NCBI GenBank assembly: GCA_964034945.1
Contig: OZ035962.1
Coordinates: forward strand, 22,167,530-22,231,529
Source of the DNA: Chrysopilus asiliformis
Lineage: Eukaryota > Arthropoda > Insecta > Diptera > Rhagionidae
Direction of reading: 5' to 3'
Length of the DNA: 64,000 nucleotides
Position numbers and translations under genes: made by a program. The notes beneath the pieces are model-generated. The model saw only the letters and a program-made list of their open reading frames with translations. It was not told the DNA's origin and ran no database searches. Shown piece after piece: positions 49,601 to 59,296 of the stretch; the stretch's first letter is position 1; each line of letters opens with the position of its first letter.

Positions 49601-49940
49601 GTATTCGTTTGAGGAAGGGCGAGGGAATCTCAATCTCCTGCTATTCTTAGTTTCTAGCTTACCTGAGTTGAGTCTTCGCCGAAGACATTGTCAAAGTAGT
49701 AGGTCTTTGGTGGTTCATTTGGGGTCGCATTCGGCTTAATTACAGTCACCGATCGGTTGATTTTGTCCACTTTAACAACATTATGGGATCCACTTTCGAT
49801 TTCGTTTTGGTCCATTGGCCGGACTCTGACGACCACTCGGACATTTTCAATTTCTCCCTCGGTTGCATCCTCCTGGAGGGAATATTCAATGAAAAAATGT
49901 TTAACTGAATAGAGCAGAAAAGTGGGTAATTTACCGGCAT
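28655..49940 (-). CDS. Klp64D: Kinesin-2 motor subunit, KIF3A type (Klp64D)
   Basis: Plus-end microtubule motor subunit of heterotrimeric kinesin-2, used in ciliary and axonal transport. Coding exons in gene order: 49940-49935, 49872-49663, 31204-30999, 30635-30445, 30386-30049, 29966-29581, 29522-29342, 29283-29047, 28978-28856, 28789-28655. They sum to 2,013 nt (670 aa plus stop), close to the Drosophila protein. The motor domain shows P-loop GQTGTGKT (99-106), switch I SSRSH (216-220) and switch II DLAGSE (249-254). The neck is followed by an acidic run (about 383-405), a Lys-rich run (407-415) and coiled coil to about 600. Near-identity in [21 protein letters not shown] sets it as Klp64D rather than Klp68D. 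The first exon encodes only Met-Pro. Intron 2 is 18.5 kb and hosts another gene. The donor after exon 7 (GTTTTATT) is weak. Intact. Confidence 0.95.
30704..30990 (+). repeat. Interspersed repeat with an AAATACGTCA start, copy 1 (in a Klp64D intron)
   Basis: Begins AAATACGTCAAGCATTTAGA, then a GGGAGG patch and ATCCCATAAAAA. The same order (AAATACGTCACACATTTAGG, GGGAGA, ATTCCCATAAAAA) is seen at 40,980-41,112, and fragments lie near 38,260 and, reversed, at 52,205-52,275. Confidence 0.5.
31205..31850. other. Klp64D intron 2, AT-rich part before the mariner
   Basis: Noncoding intron sequence; no supported feature. Confidence 0.5.
31851..33153 (+). mobile_element. mariner element, DD41D type, one in-frame stop
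   Basis: Perfect 31-bp inverted ends starting AGGGTGGTTAAATTTTAAGG lie at 31,851-31,881 and 33,123-33,153. TA is found at the left edge and one base beyond the right edge. Total length is 1,303 bp. The transposase frame runs between the ends (see the separate entry). It lies in intron 2 of Klp64D on the opposite strand, 650 bp upstream of exon 3. Confidence 0.95.
31963..33048 (+). pseudogene. mariner transposase (DD41D, rosa-like) with a TAG at codon 103
   Basis: Cut-and-paste transposase. The frame from ATG 31,963 to the stop at 33,046-33,048 is 361 codons plus stop, interrupted only by TAG at 32,269-32,271 (codon 103); both parts are in the same frame. The N-terminal part ([19 protein letters not shown]) is the helix-turn-helix DNA-binding region. 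Catalytic residues by alignment with Mos1 are D159 (FSDEAHF), D252 (QQDGATCH) and D294 ([12 protein letters not shown]). This leaves 92 and 41 residues between them, so DD41D, the spacing described for the Ceratitis rosa family. All three catalytic residues are present. One point mutation appears to be the only disabling lesion. Confidence 0.9.
33154..36190. other. Klp64D intron 2: noncoding, no gene seen
   Basis: AT-rich. A C-rich patch at 34,910-34,975 and a GT/GACGAC short repeat at 35,421-35,455. The open frame at 35,581-35,910 starts only with TTG and has no family resemblance. Confidence 0.4.
36204..36520 (+). promoter_or_regulatory. Inr/DPE core promoter and ATG-free 5' exon, candidate distal promoter of the MARVEL gene
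   Basis: TCAGTC at 36,204-36,209 is a full match to the arthropod initiator TCAKTY, with +1 A at 36,206. GGTTG at 36,233-36,237 falls exactly at +28 to +32 and fits the DPE consensus RGWYV. The following 315 nt contain no ATG and end in AAAG before GTATAG, a possible donor. If spliced to the exon at 44,470, translation would begin at ATG 44,487 and give a 162-aa isoform. Motifs and spacing are visible; transcription and splicing are inferred. Confidence 0.5.
36521..39985. other. Klp64D intron 2: noncoding, repeat fragments
   Basis: No gene seen. A CATAAAATATGTCAC fragment at about 38,270 resembles the start of the interspersed repeat at 40,980. Open frames near 37,716, 38,058 and 39,353 have no recognisable motif. 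Confidence 0.4.
39989..40359 (+). promoter_or_regulatory. TATA promoter and 5' UTR of the MARVEL gene
   Basis: TATAAAAAG at 39,989-39,997 lies 25-40 bp upstream of a plausible start region containing GTCACTG (about 40,023). The exon runs to the ATG at 40,360 in context TTACCATGT. It holds one upstream ATG (40,326) opening a 15-codon frame that overlaps the main start and stops at 40,373. Confidence 0.55.
40360..46776 (+). CDS. MARVEL-domain four-pass membrane protein (CMTM/plasmolipin-like)
   Basis: Proteins of this fold sit in the plasma membrane or vesicles and act in membrane apposition and sorting; the exact role here is unknown. Coding exons: 40360-40393, 44470-44576, 46168-46328, 46427-46555, 46668-46776; sum 540 nt, 179 aa. 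The first exon ([11 protein letters not shown]) joins in frame to [20 protein letters not shown]. Four hydrophobic segments at about 36-57, 74-96, 107-126 and 146-171 fit the MARVEL topology, with both ends cytoplasmic. The first donor is GTATTT, somewhat weak. The second ATG (44,487) would give a 162-aa form from another promoter. The gene is nested in intron 2 of Klp64D on the opposite strand. A poly(A) signal lies at 47,224. Splicing of exons 2-5 is secure; exon 1 is inferred from phase, start context and the TATA box. Confidence 0.85.
40980..41112 (+). repeat. Interspersed repeat with CATAAAATACGTCAC ends, copy 2
   Basis: Starts GTCCATAAAATACGTCAC. The other end, reverse-complemented, reads ATAAAAAACGTGACGC, so it may be a small inverted-end element. 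Shares AAATACGTCA..CATTTAG and ATTCCCATAAAAA with 30,704-30,990. Lies in the first intron of the MARVEL gene. Confidence 0.5.
41113..44469. other. MARVEL gene intron 1 / Klp64D intron 2: noncoding
   Basis: No gene seen other than the repeat at 43,008-43,345. A 16-bp direct repeat AACGTCTGGTCATCTT occurs twice near 43,469-43,505. Confidence 0.45.
43008..43345 (+). repeat. GCGCCGCAGGCGAA-bounded repeat, diverged copy
   Basis: Starts GGGCCGCAGGCAAACG and ends near GCGCCGCAGTCGAA. The interior shares AGTCCCAAGCGAAAAAT and TTAATTTTTCG with the copy at 57,154-57,372. Longer and more degenerate than the other copies. Confidence 0.5.
44577..46167. other. MARVEL gene intron 2
   Basis: 1.6-kb noncoding intron with C-rich patches at about 45,127-45,175. 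No other feature seen. Confidence 0.6.
47224..47229 (+). terminator. Poly(A) signal AATAAA of the MARVEL gene
   Basis: Canonical hexamer about 450 nt after the stop codon, at the end of an AT-rich 3' UTR. Confidence 0.5.
47515..47970 (-). repeat. Microsatellite-bearing dispersed repeat, copy 4 (minus orientation)
   Basis: The minus strand reads: ATCCGATTTTGATGTATGG, a G-tract with TACCCCCC, GAACTTAGCCT, AAATTTCAAGTCTCTAGCTC, a (CAGACGGA)-type array, then ACACTGGTGTAATTCATTTT and a segment ending in GGGTATA. The same order is found in copy 5 at 52,350-52,795 on the + strand. The GGGTATA..TTTGTAACGC end recalls a well-known Drosophila repeat that also precedes a GTCY array (from memory). Confidence 0.8.
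47656..47725. repeat. (GTCY)n tetranucleotide array
   Basis: About 70 bp of GTCC/GTCT units, the core of copy 4. Confidence 0.9.
47971..49662. other. Klp64D intron 2, 5' part: noncoding
   Basis: No gene or repeat confidently identified. Confidence 0.45.
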
Positions 49941-50814
49941 TTTCAACAATTTTCAGTTTGCCTTTTGCCCGAGAAATTCAATTTTCTTCACACCCAAACG
50001 AAAATCCACAAACAAACGAAACAAATGTCAAATCGATTTTCCCAGGGTTGACCAAGGCTCTTTATGCAGTTTTTTTTAGTCCGTCAGGGGCGCTATGATC
50101 GATAGAGGGAGTATGTATATTTTAGCTCGCGTTTTTAAAATCTTTTTCCAATGAAAAACCGGCGTAAAAAATTAAAAAATAGTGCTGCGATTGAAATTTT
50201 TTTTGTCGTTTTAGCCTATGGCACGATAGCGTAAAATTGGGAGGTCAAAAAAAATCCCTGACCGTTATGGAAATTTTTTATAGATTTCTTGTGCCCACTC
50301 CCTTATCATAATCTAGAAGACATTGATTTGTGGTAATTTTCCATGCAGTAAGATTTGCAGTTGCAAAATTTAAACATCAGGGTTGAGGTCTTCTCAAATA
50401 TACACTTGACTTGACCCCCCTTTCACCGCCGCCACACTTCAATCTTTCAACGTCAAGGTTGGATGTTTTATGGATACTCCCCAAAAACAAAATTTAGACG
50501 AATTTGAATTGCAAAAATAGTAATTTAACCTGCAAGTCATTTTGACGTGTAAAGCTACACTGCTAAAGCTCAATTTATGCACATCTGCAGAAATCGGGAA
50601 ATTGCAGCAATCAAATGTTCAAAAAGACATGCTGGGGAATCAGCACTTAAGACTTTAAAAAAAAATTTTTCCTTACAACTTTTATTTATAAACTAAAGCA
50701 AATAATTTTCTTGTGCCTGATTTGAACATTTGCAATTTGCATAAATCAAGCATTGCCTGAATTTTGACTAAAAAGACATGTAATAAAAACAAATTATTTC
50801 AGGATGTATGACTG

Positions 50815-50820
50815 TTTATT
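50815..50820 (-). terminator. Poly(A) signal AATAAA of the Pep-like gene
   Basis: Minus-strand AATAAA about 140 nt after the Pep stop codon. Confidence 0.55.
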
Positions 50821-50957
50821 TCTATCTCTATAATATTAACTGTTAAAAAAAACTTCTGTTATCATGCTATCCATTCAAAAATGTCAAAATTCAATCAATT
50901 CGAAACATGATTATTAAAAAATGACGAGAAATCTATTGCGTCGACAAAGCCCACATT

Positions 50958-53900
50958 CTACTTGACTTCAATAAGTTTCTCTTCCTTCACGACAGAAATT
51001 TTGGCCTCCGAATCCTTCTCTTTAGTCTTCTGTTTTGTAGGTTTTTCATTCGTCTTTACTTCCTCTACGGGGCATTCCTGAACATCGTCATCACCCTCCT
51101 CTGCGGTCCCATTTACGCCCTTCTTCCCGTCGGTGTTCTTAAAACGATCATACCTAAAACAAATTAGTCACAATGTGCATAATATAAATCGTCTTTTGTT
51201 CACTTACCGCTCCACATTAATATCCAACACTGACCCATCTTCTTCGTCATCCTCGTTACCATCGGGACCGACTTCTCGTAGCAAATCGCCCAGATCCTTG
51301 TCAACATCCTCCCATAATTTATCTTCGCCGCCCTCTTCATTCTCGGCTACTTCCTTATCCTTTACTTTACTTTCTTCCTTAGATTCTTTCTTCTTTTCCT
51401 TGGCACTCGTACTGTCCTTTTGTCGCCTCTGAATGCGTTCAGCTTCCGCACGAAGGCTTTGATTCTCCTTGTATCGCAAGAATGCTTTGATATGACCTCT
51501 GAATGCGCAGTGTTTCTTCAGCGAGGCCTCCTCGTCGTCCTTGATCGAGAAGTAAACTCGACAGAGATCGCAATAGAATGATTCCATTTTCTTCACATGA
51601 TCGGAGCCGACGTTGACTTTTTCTTTCGATTCGTCTCCTTCGTTCTTACTTTCACTTTTCTCATCGTCCATGTTGTTGTCGTCAATTTCACCAACCGAAT
51701 CTAATGTCATGAAATTGTTTAAATCAACCTCCTTCTCAACGTCACTTGTGTCACTATTGTGTGACTCTGTGGATCGCGCTTTGCGCTAAAAGAAATTAGA
51801 AATTGTTTATTGAATTTGAAGATGCATTTGAGGTGAAAATTTAGGTCTTGGGTGGTACCCTGACGGTTAATTTTACTAAATAGACCGTAAAAACACTATG
51901 TCGGAGTATCTTAATGGTTAATTTTATTTAACACCAAGTAAATTTGATCGTCTGGATTTATAGAGAATGTGTTGCGCTGTGGCATTGCAAGGTTGCCAAA
52001 CCAATTTAGACGTTTTTGATTTTACAAAATGTCCTTATTTGCAAAACTTTTATTTGTTCTAATTTGAATTTTTTGGCATTGCAAATATAAACCTTTTGTA
52101 GAAGAAAAAACGTGTAAATTTGTTTGGCTGCCTTTAAAATCGCGCAATTTGACATAGCACTTCGTGTGCTATAGCTTTTATTAAATTGGTGTAAGCAAAT
52201 GGGATTTTTTGTATGATATTTCATACCACCGTCTCCCTCCCCCCGAAAAAAAACATGACATATCTTACGAAAAAGCCCTTGGGTCTGTACATGATAGACA
52301 AAATATTTATTTAAAAAAATCAATTTGCATTGAAGGGGGAAAGGAGTGATCCGATTAGATTTTGATGTATGGAACGGTTAAGTAAAATCATATTCTAAAC
52401 GCTTTTCATCTTTATAAATTTTTCAATATGACGTTTTCGAGAAAATTGCGAAAAATTGTTTCGTTTGTATGGCGGAGGGGGAAGGAAAAGTCCAATTTTA
52501 CCCGTTCAAGAACTTAGCCTAGCCATTTACGAGAAACGTAACTATACAAAATTTCAAGTCTCTAGCTCAATCCCTTCGAATGTTATGGTGTTCATGGATG
52601 GACAAACAGACGGACGGACAGATAGACGGGCAAACTGACAGAAACAGGCGAACACACAGACAGAAAGACAGGTGGACTGACAGACAGACGGACGGACATG
52701 CGGAGATCAAAATCTTTTGTCATCCCCTAACACCCTGGTGTAGTTCATTTTTGTGTCCGATGCGCTACACGCGGTATACCCCTAATTGATATATCATATA
52801 CAGTATAAAAATCGCGAAATAGTGCAACCTCTCGGTTCGCAAACTTCGAAATCCCGCTAATTGATTTGCAAAATAAAGTAGAAGTGACACATGACGCTAA
52901 TTGACATGCAACATTAATTAGAAATGACACATATTATATAATTTCTCACCTTAATATGCTCTAATGAGCAACGATGCGTCTCATAAACCATGGGGCTCTT
53001 GAAAGCAATGTGACAATAGCTGCAATACGGCATCAAAAACTTCTTCATATTCTTGTGTGACTCGGATAGCTGATGCTTGGCCTTTGGCTGGCGATAGTTC
53101 AATCGGCAAAGTAAGCAGAACTGCGGCTTGCTGTCTTCGGTCTCCTCCTTGGAACTCTCTTCGATATCACGCTGAGCGTTGCGCTGCTGCAGTCGCATAT
53201 TCGACAACTGAGCCTTCTGTCTCAATGCAAGACGACGCATCGCCAATTTGTGACTTCGCGAGAACAAATGATTGCTGTATTCCTACGATGCGAAATAACG
53301 GAAAAAAAGCAAAAAAAAAAAAAAACAATTCGAAATTGTAGTTTCTTTCATCTCTCGAGAGTAGCAATCATTTGTGACTGATTTCAAATTTTCTCATTTC
53401 ACAACAATTTTTCAGTATCACAAATTGATCGAATTCTATTTAATTATGTTGTGTTTACCTTGAATGTAAGACATTTCATGCGACAGTGGACGCATGTGAG
53501 CTTAATGAATGTTCTCTTGCGGATAGTCTTCTCCGGTGATCCCTTGTCACGATCCGTGTGCTCCTTTTCATCGTTGCCGGCTGCCGCTTTATCTCCATCC
53601 GCTACGGTGTCATCTTCCCGCCCCTCCGATTTCGATTCCTTTGACTTCTTGTTGATTGGTTCTTTATCATCGCCGCCGATCTCCTTGACAGGTTCCTCAT
53701 CATTGGATCCATCGTCCTTTGATTTCTTGCTATCATTGTGATCCTCGTCATTGCTATCATCATCACCGTTCTTCGACTCATCCACCTTCAACGATGATCG
53801 GTGAACACGCCGGATCGGTTTGCGTGGAAGGATTTCCCTACGCTTCCGCAGTGAACTATGATTAAGTTGGGAGGGATAAATGTTTTCATTGTTTTTGGTT

Positions 53901-56067
53901 TAAATATTTAGAAAGTTTTTTTTTATGAAGTTGTTTTTATGAAATATCTTTCATACAAAAATTTGTGATGATCATCAATAAGAATCTCTTCAGCATTACT
54001 ATTATTATATATTTTTTTCAATTTCGATATCAGCATTCGGCATTGTTTTGTATTTTTCATACAATCGAATATAGTATAATAAATTCAGGATATTAAGGCA
54101 CTGATTTTTTATGGATGTGTGCACACGATTTAATCAAAACGTTAAAAAAGGTCGTTTTTTTGTTATCATTCAAATATTTGTTTATTTTGTAAGAAAATTT
54201 ACAAATTCCTTAAATGGGAATGTCTAATAGAATGCTTGAATTTTAACAATTTTTCATTCAATTCAAGGCATTTTGTTTTGTTATTATTTATATATAAACA
54301 TCGTTTGTTTGTTGGTTTTTTTCTAATAAGTAGCAAAGAAATCATCATGAATTCAATTCAAGTTACTTTTAAAGCAATTTCATAGATTTAGTTGTGACTT
54401 TTTTCCATTCATTAATAAATCCTTCTCAATACTGGTTTATTGATTGATTTTCTGATACATAGTGAAGGATTTAATGTGGAAATTTGATCAATAGTCGTTG
54501 TAATAAGAGACTCTCTTCGGAAAAGACTTGTCTGAGAAGCTAGAAAGTTTGTGATTTTTGTTTGGTTTGATTTGATTTGGTTTTTGTTAAATACTCTACC
54601 TCGTCAATTTGGCAATTTTGATTCTTTTGGCTCTGTCTCTTTGCCTAGCCAATAGCAATTGCCTTTTCATGAATCTCATATCTGTTGATTCCCTGCGTCG
54701 TACTAGATGAATACTGCGTGAACTGCCTCGGATTCGTGAGCTACCGCTACCGCCGCCCCGAGACGACAACCCCCCGGTACGGCTAGAGCGTGGCGCTAAA
54801 TTCTTCGGTGGCCCCATTGATTCGCCGCCGGAGTGCCGATGCGAAGATGAATCGTCCCGGTGTCGATAAGACAATGATGATGATCGCCCGACTGGCGGTG
54901 ATGGTCGGCTGCGACTTGAGTCGTTGCGACGATGATACGACGAGGAGTAGCTTGAACTCATTCTCGAATCCTAGATTTATATATAGAGGGGGGAAGTAAA
55001 ATTTTGTATTGATTTTGTTTTTGTTATGTGAAGAGAAGAGCCATTGCATTGTTTAACATCCAAAACAAACAGGTTTTGATTAGTTTATATTTTATTTTTG
55101 ACAAACTCTAACGAATAGCTTAAGGATTTGAGATGTTGCTGGATTTAACGCCTGCGTTTATGTGCGTGGCCTACCGCAGTTCTACTGTTGAACGATTTTG
55201 TTTTGAAGGATTGCGATGCCATTCTCTAAAACTCTTCGGTTTTACTTTAAAATCAGATCAGGACGAACATATCTACATCACATTTGATACACACGTACAT
55301 GATTTGGAAATTGATTGAAATGTTTTTTTTTTTGGTTACATTGATTGATTTTTGGGGGGATTTCGTTTACCTTTCCCTGCACACCACATGCATTTATTTT
55401 TTGTTTATATTTTCGTTTCAATCTATTTCCCTTCTACGTTTAACCACTCTATGTATCTGTTAAGTTCTAGGATTTTTACTGATTTGTTTTTATTGCGAAA
55501 TAAACCATTTTACTTGAATAGAATTTCTGTCGGTTTATTAAGCTTTTTTTATAGCCATTTTTATAGTGCGCTCATTTCTTAATTATTTCTATTTGTGTGA
55601 ATGTAAAGTAAGATTATCAGATTAAAAAACAATGAACAATTTTGCTCTTATCAAATACAATATAAAATTCATCGAAATTCCAATTTCATTCAAACGAAAG
55701 TGAATCTTACCTCATGGCGGGACCTTTTCCGGTCCGGTGATCGATCACGCGACGAAGCCTTTGGAAAAAAAAACGTGAATTAAATTCAAGTCCTACGCCA
55801 CCATAAAGAGATAGAACTCACCCTATAGGTTCGCTTGTGATCATGATGGCGGTCAGAGTGTCTGGAAGAAGAGCCTCTGTCCTTATTGCGCGAGTCGTAT
55901 GAATTGCTGCTGTTGTATGAGCCCCCATAATTGTTCCGAGACCCTCCGTAACTGGAACTGCCGCCAAAACTATTGTTCCGATTGGAACTTCCTCGGTAGT
56001 TAGAGCTGGAGCCCCTGTAAGAGCCGCCTCGGCCTCCGCCCCGCGAATAACCTCTTCCACGTACCAT
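50958..56067 (-). CDS. Pep: Pep-like nuclear zinc-finger protein (Zinc finger protein on ecdysone puffs)
   Basis: RNA/chromatin-associated nuclear protein; in Drosophila it marks active ecdysone puffs and hnRNP complexes. Coding exons in gene order: 56067-55822, 55758-55711, 54970-54600, 53855-53459, 53282-52950, 51785-51208, 51153-50958. They sum to 722 aa, close to the fly protein. Order of parts: Gly/Ser/Arg-rich N-terminus (RGG-type, 1-80), Ser/Arg-rich region, acidic Asp/Lys region, then four C2H2 fingers with H-x5-H spacing: C343/C346/H359/H365, C410/C413/H424/H430, C441/C444/H457/H463, C537/C540/H557/H563. An acidic tail follows, with DLGDLLREVGPDG and VLDINVERYDRF. The first finger is split across an intron. 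The order and the tail motif point to Pep; another U1/matrin-type finger protein is the alternative. Intact. Confidence 0.85.
52205..52275 (-). repeat. Fragment of the CATAAAATACGTCAC repeat family
   Basis: The minus strand reads TAAGATATGTCATG, then a GGGGGGAGGGAGAC patch, matching the order at 40,985-41,020. Lies in a Pep intron. Confidence 0.4.
52350..52795 (+). repeat. Microsatellite-bearing dispersed repeat, copy 5 (in a Pep intron)
   Basis: Same series as copy 4, in + orientation: CCGATTAGATTTTGATGTAT, GAACTTAGCCTAGCC, AAATTTCAAGTCTCTAGCTC, a CAGACGGA-type array at about 52,600-52,698, then CCTGGTGTAGTTCATTTTTG. Lies in the Pep intron between exons 5 and 6. Confidence 0.8.
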
Positions 56068-56083
56068 TCTTGCAATTCAATGC

Positions 56084-56091
56084 AATCGATA
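56084..56091 (-). promoter_or_regulatory. DRE-like site upstream of Pep
   Basis: Minus-strand TATCGATT, 7 of 8 to the DREF element TATCGATA, 17-24 nt upstream of the Pep ATG. It could be within the 5' UTR. DRE sites are typical of housekeeping fly promoters. Confidence 0.35.
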
Positions 56092-56109
56092 AGCCGCACA
56101 CTCGCACGC

Positions 56110-57153
56110 TAAATTTTTGTGCGGGAATATCGTTATTTCCTCCAATCTTTTCTCACAAACTTACTTACTTTTTTCAAAGGTAATCACGTCAAAAGAAGTT
56201 TTTCTATATTTTCAGCGTATTTCAACACCTAATTTCACAAGAAAGCCGGAAAGTTAATCTCCTCTCAAAATGGCTTCCTTCTTCAAAATTCACGAATGTG
56301 GATTCTAAAGAAAAATGCCTCAAATTATGGAATCATTTTGGAAAATTACCCTCAGTATGTGACTCTCGAATAGAGTACCTGAACAATGTTTTTTAAAAAA
56401 AACTAAAGTCTGTTTTATCATATTTTTATAATTTTTAAATTATTGAAAAAAATACTTCTTTATGGATAATTTATTGCGATCAACTAAAAATTTGTCAACT
56501 ATTCTTTAATTTTTAGAGTAAAATATAGTTAGAACAAAAAATTTCAAAACACCCATACGAAAAAAAATATTGATTTTTAAATATGATTTTCTTGTATTTG
56601 ATTCACAAAAAATCGAGTTTTATAACAAAATTAACAAATAATTAGAACATATTTCGATAGAAAAAACTACTTAGAAATAAAGATTTTTTTTAACGGTAAA
56701 AGAGGTTTTCCTTTTAGCTACAATCAGTTTTTCTTCTAAACAATTTGATTATCCAAATAGTTGATTTCTTGAAAAATTGATCGGTTTTCATATTCTTTAC
56801 TTATCCCTTATTTGAAAGTAATGTCGGAAATTTGATATTCTCGTACTATGATTTAATTTTTTTAATAGTATTTTTTAACGCTTGAATTACGGTTGCAATT
56901 ATTATAGTATAGCGATTATTCAGAAAAAAGGTGAGAAATCCTAGTAGTGGAATTCTACGTTGAATATAGGAGCCATAATGTTGTGTTAGTGTAATTTGTG
57001 TAATAGTGTTTGTTGGTAAATTGAAAAGTTTTTTGTAAATTTGGCCCCTAGAATTTCTTTATGGTGATACGGTATTTTCCTCACATGAATCGGAACACCA
57101 ATGAAACAACAAAATTTTAAAGTCTTTTTCTAGGAGAACTAAGCGTAAGTTAT
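56110..57153. other. Intergenic DNA upstream of Pep
   Basis: AT-rich, no gene seen; must include the Pep promoter. Confidence 0.45.
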
Positions 57154-57372
57154 TAACAAATTTGCGCCGCAGGCGAAATTCTTTAAACAAATTGATTCAC
57201 AAATACTGAACATAGTCCCAAGCAAAAATTCACTTAATTTTTCGCGCTCTTTCCATGCCATAAATAATGGTGATGGGAATTGTAAAACCTGCAAGGCAGA
57301 TAAAAGCGCCAATGGCGAAGTTTTTTAAAATATATATCCATTTGTTGAGAATCGTTATTATAATCCCGAACA
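57154..57372 (+). repeat. GCGCCGCAGGCGAA-bounded repeat, copy 2
   Basis: Begins TTGCGCCGCAGGCGAAATTC and ends near AAAGCGCCAATGGCGAAG with a TTTTTTAAAATA tail. The interior shares TCGCGCTCTTTCC, GGTGATGG and ATTGTAAAACC with 7,805-7,995. Confidence 0.65.
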
Positions 57373-59296
57373 AAAGTTTTGTTGGCCAAGCTGGAATGCA
57401 TGGTCACCCTAACTATGAGCCTGTTTTATTGACAAAGTTTTAGAGTTAATAAAAATCATGGCTGAAGTATGAATCGTTGTCTGAACTTAAAAAAGGTTGT
57501 GTTTTTCTTTAACAACCCGTTACTGAATTTGATTAAAACAAGAAATTCACGATCAAAAAAACTAAAGTTAAAAACAATTTTAAATATTAAAAAAAATCCT
57601 TTTCTATCTTTATCAAATTTTTCAACTGTTTAAACGGGGTTAAACAGCTATCACACTAAACTTTAAGATGATTTTAAATGAAAAGAAAAATAAACTTTTA
57701 TGGCATAAAATCCCTTGAGCTTAATTTCCGGGTGATTATTTACCATATTTTAAATCCGATTAAATAAAAAAACAGCTAATAAAAGAATTAAAAACAATAA
57801 ATAAAACAGTAAACAAATCATTGTCATAATTATAAATTGATATAGAAAATTGGAACGCTAAGCATAAATCAATGACTTTTTTAATTGCAGCCACAATATA
57901 AATAAAATTGAGATTAACTTTGTGAAACGCAAGTCATCCATTAAATTTAAATTACAATTGATAAAAAAAAAATTCTACAACTGATAAAATGGAAAATGCA
58001 ATTTGGTGCTCTGTATGTTGTCCGGCTGACTGACGTTTTTCGAAGTCTCAATGAGAACGAAAAAGAATCAATAAAATTTACGATCACAGTTGAATTAGTG
58101 GAAACACAATTAATGGCCAATAATGCAAATATTTGAAAAATAGATAACGGATTGGTTTTGAAAAAGTTTCCAAAACTGAGCATATTTTTTTCGTAGATAG
58201 AATGGGAATTTTCAAATAAAAATCTAAGTTTCTAAACCAGGATAACAAATGAAAAAATAGTAACATTATAACTTCCGTTACATAACGAAATTCATCGGAT
58301 TTTGTGTGGGCCAGATTCACTCTACTTCTGGACATACGAAAAAAAATTTGGACGCCAAAAAATTGTATAAAATATATACTTTTTCGTGTCTCCAGAAGTA
58401 GAGTGAATATGGCCAAAACAAAGTCCGATTCAGAATCCAAATATGATTTAAAATATTACCTCAATGTTTTTAATGATAATTTATGCAAGTGGTACCTTTT
58501 TAGGGTGATTTTTGATGATTTATTTTCGATCACGCGGTGACCACATTTTTATGATTTTATCAAACAAAATTACATTGCATGATTATCTAATCAGGAAAAT
58601 AATATTTCATAGATTAAATTATTTGCTATTACGTTTTCAGCCATTTCCCTAATGTTCGAAGTTTGGCGCCTATTTATGAAGGGGAAAATTAAACATTTGT
58701 CGCCAAGATGTCTAAAATATCGAATTCTTTCCAATTTCATTATGAAACTGTGCAATTAACACCGTTGACATTTTCGCAAATATCAATTATGGACAAACAA
58801 GAATTTGTGCAAAAGAAAAATATGCCGAGACTAATAAAGAATTCGAGACTCATTAGCATATGGACATATAACCTAAATATACAAATTAAGGCTTGCTGGC
58901 TGCCATTTCAGACGTTATTTTATCAAATTCATTACTCATCCATCAATGGTTTGTGGCCATTATACTCTTGTTTGTAGCTTCAAATTGAGTTCGATTACCA
59001 GTACTTGCCTTGCACTTGTTCTCGAGAGTTTGTCTTGAGATTCTTTCTGTGCAAACCGAAGACCAATGGTGGAAAAATTCCAACGTAATCTTGTAGTTGC
59101 AATCTTGGTTTTAAAGTGATCGGCCGGATTTACATGAATTCTTGAAGAGTTTCTCAAAATATTGCAGTTATAGCTTCACAGTGAACATTGTTGAATTAAA
59201 AATATTTGAAGACAATAAAAATTTGTTTAGCGGTGATAAAGGTTGTTATTTTAATAGCGTGTTTTGTAAAAATAACAGAAAACTGTTTTAATCAAA
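57373..59296. other. Intergenic DNA with one hairpin
   Basis: No gene seen. At 58,294-58,430 two inverted arms of about 48 bp share CACTCTACTTCTGGA and CGAAAAA around a 40-bp centre; this looks like a short MITE. The open frame at 58,708-58,977 has no family resemblance. Confidence 0.5.
58294..58430. repeat. Inverted repeat with about 48-bp arms
   Basis: ATTCACTCTACTTCTGGA pairs with TCCAGAAGTAGAGTGAAT; outer parts (TCGGA..TTTGT) and inner parts (CGAAAAA) also pair. About 85 percent identity between arms. Confidence 0.7.

Noticed and set aside
51133..51432. Ser-rich + strand frame
   Set aside because: Antisense of the Pep acidic C-terminal exon.
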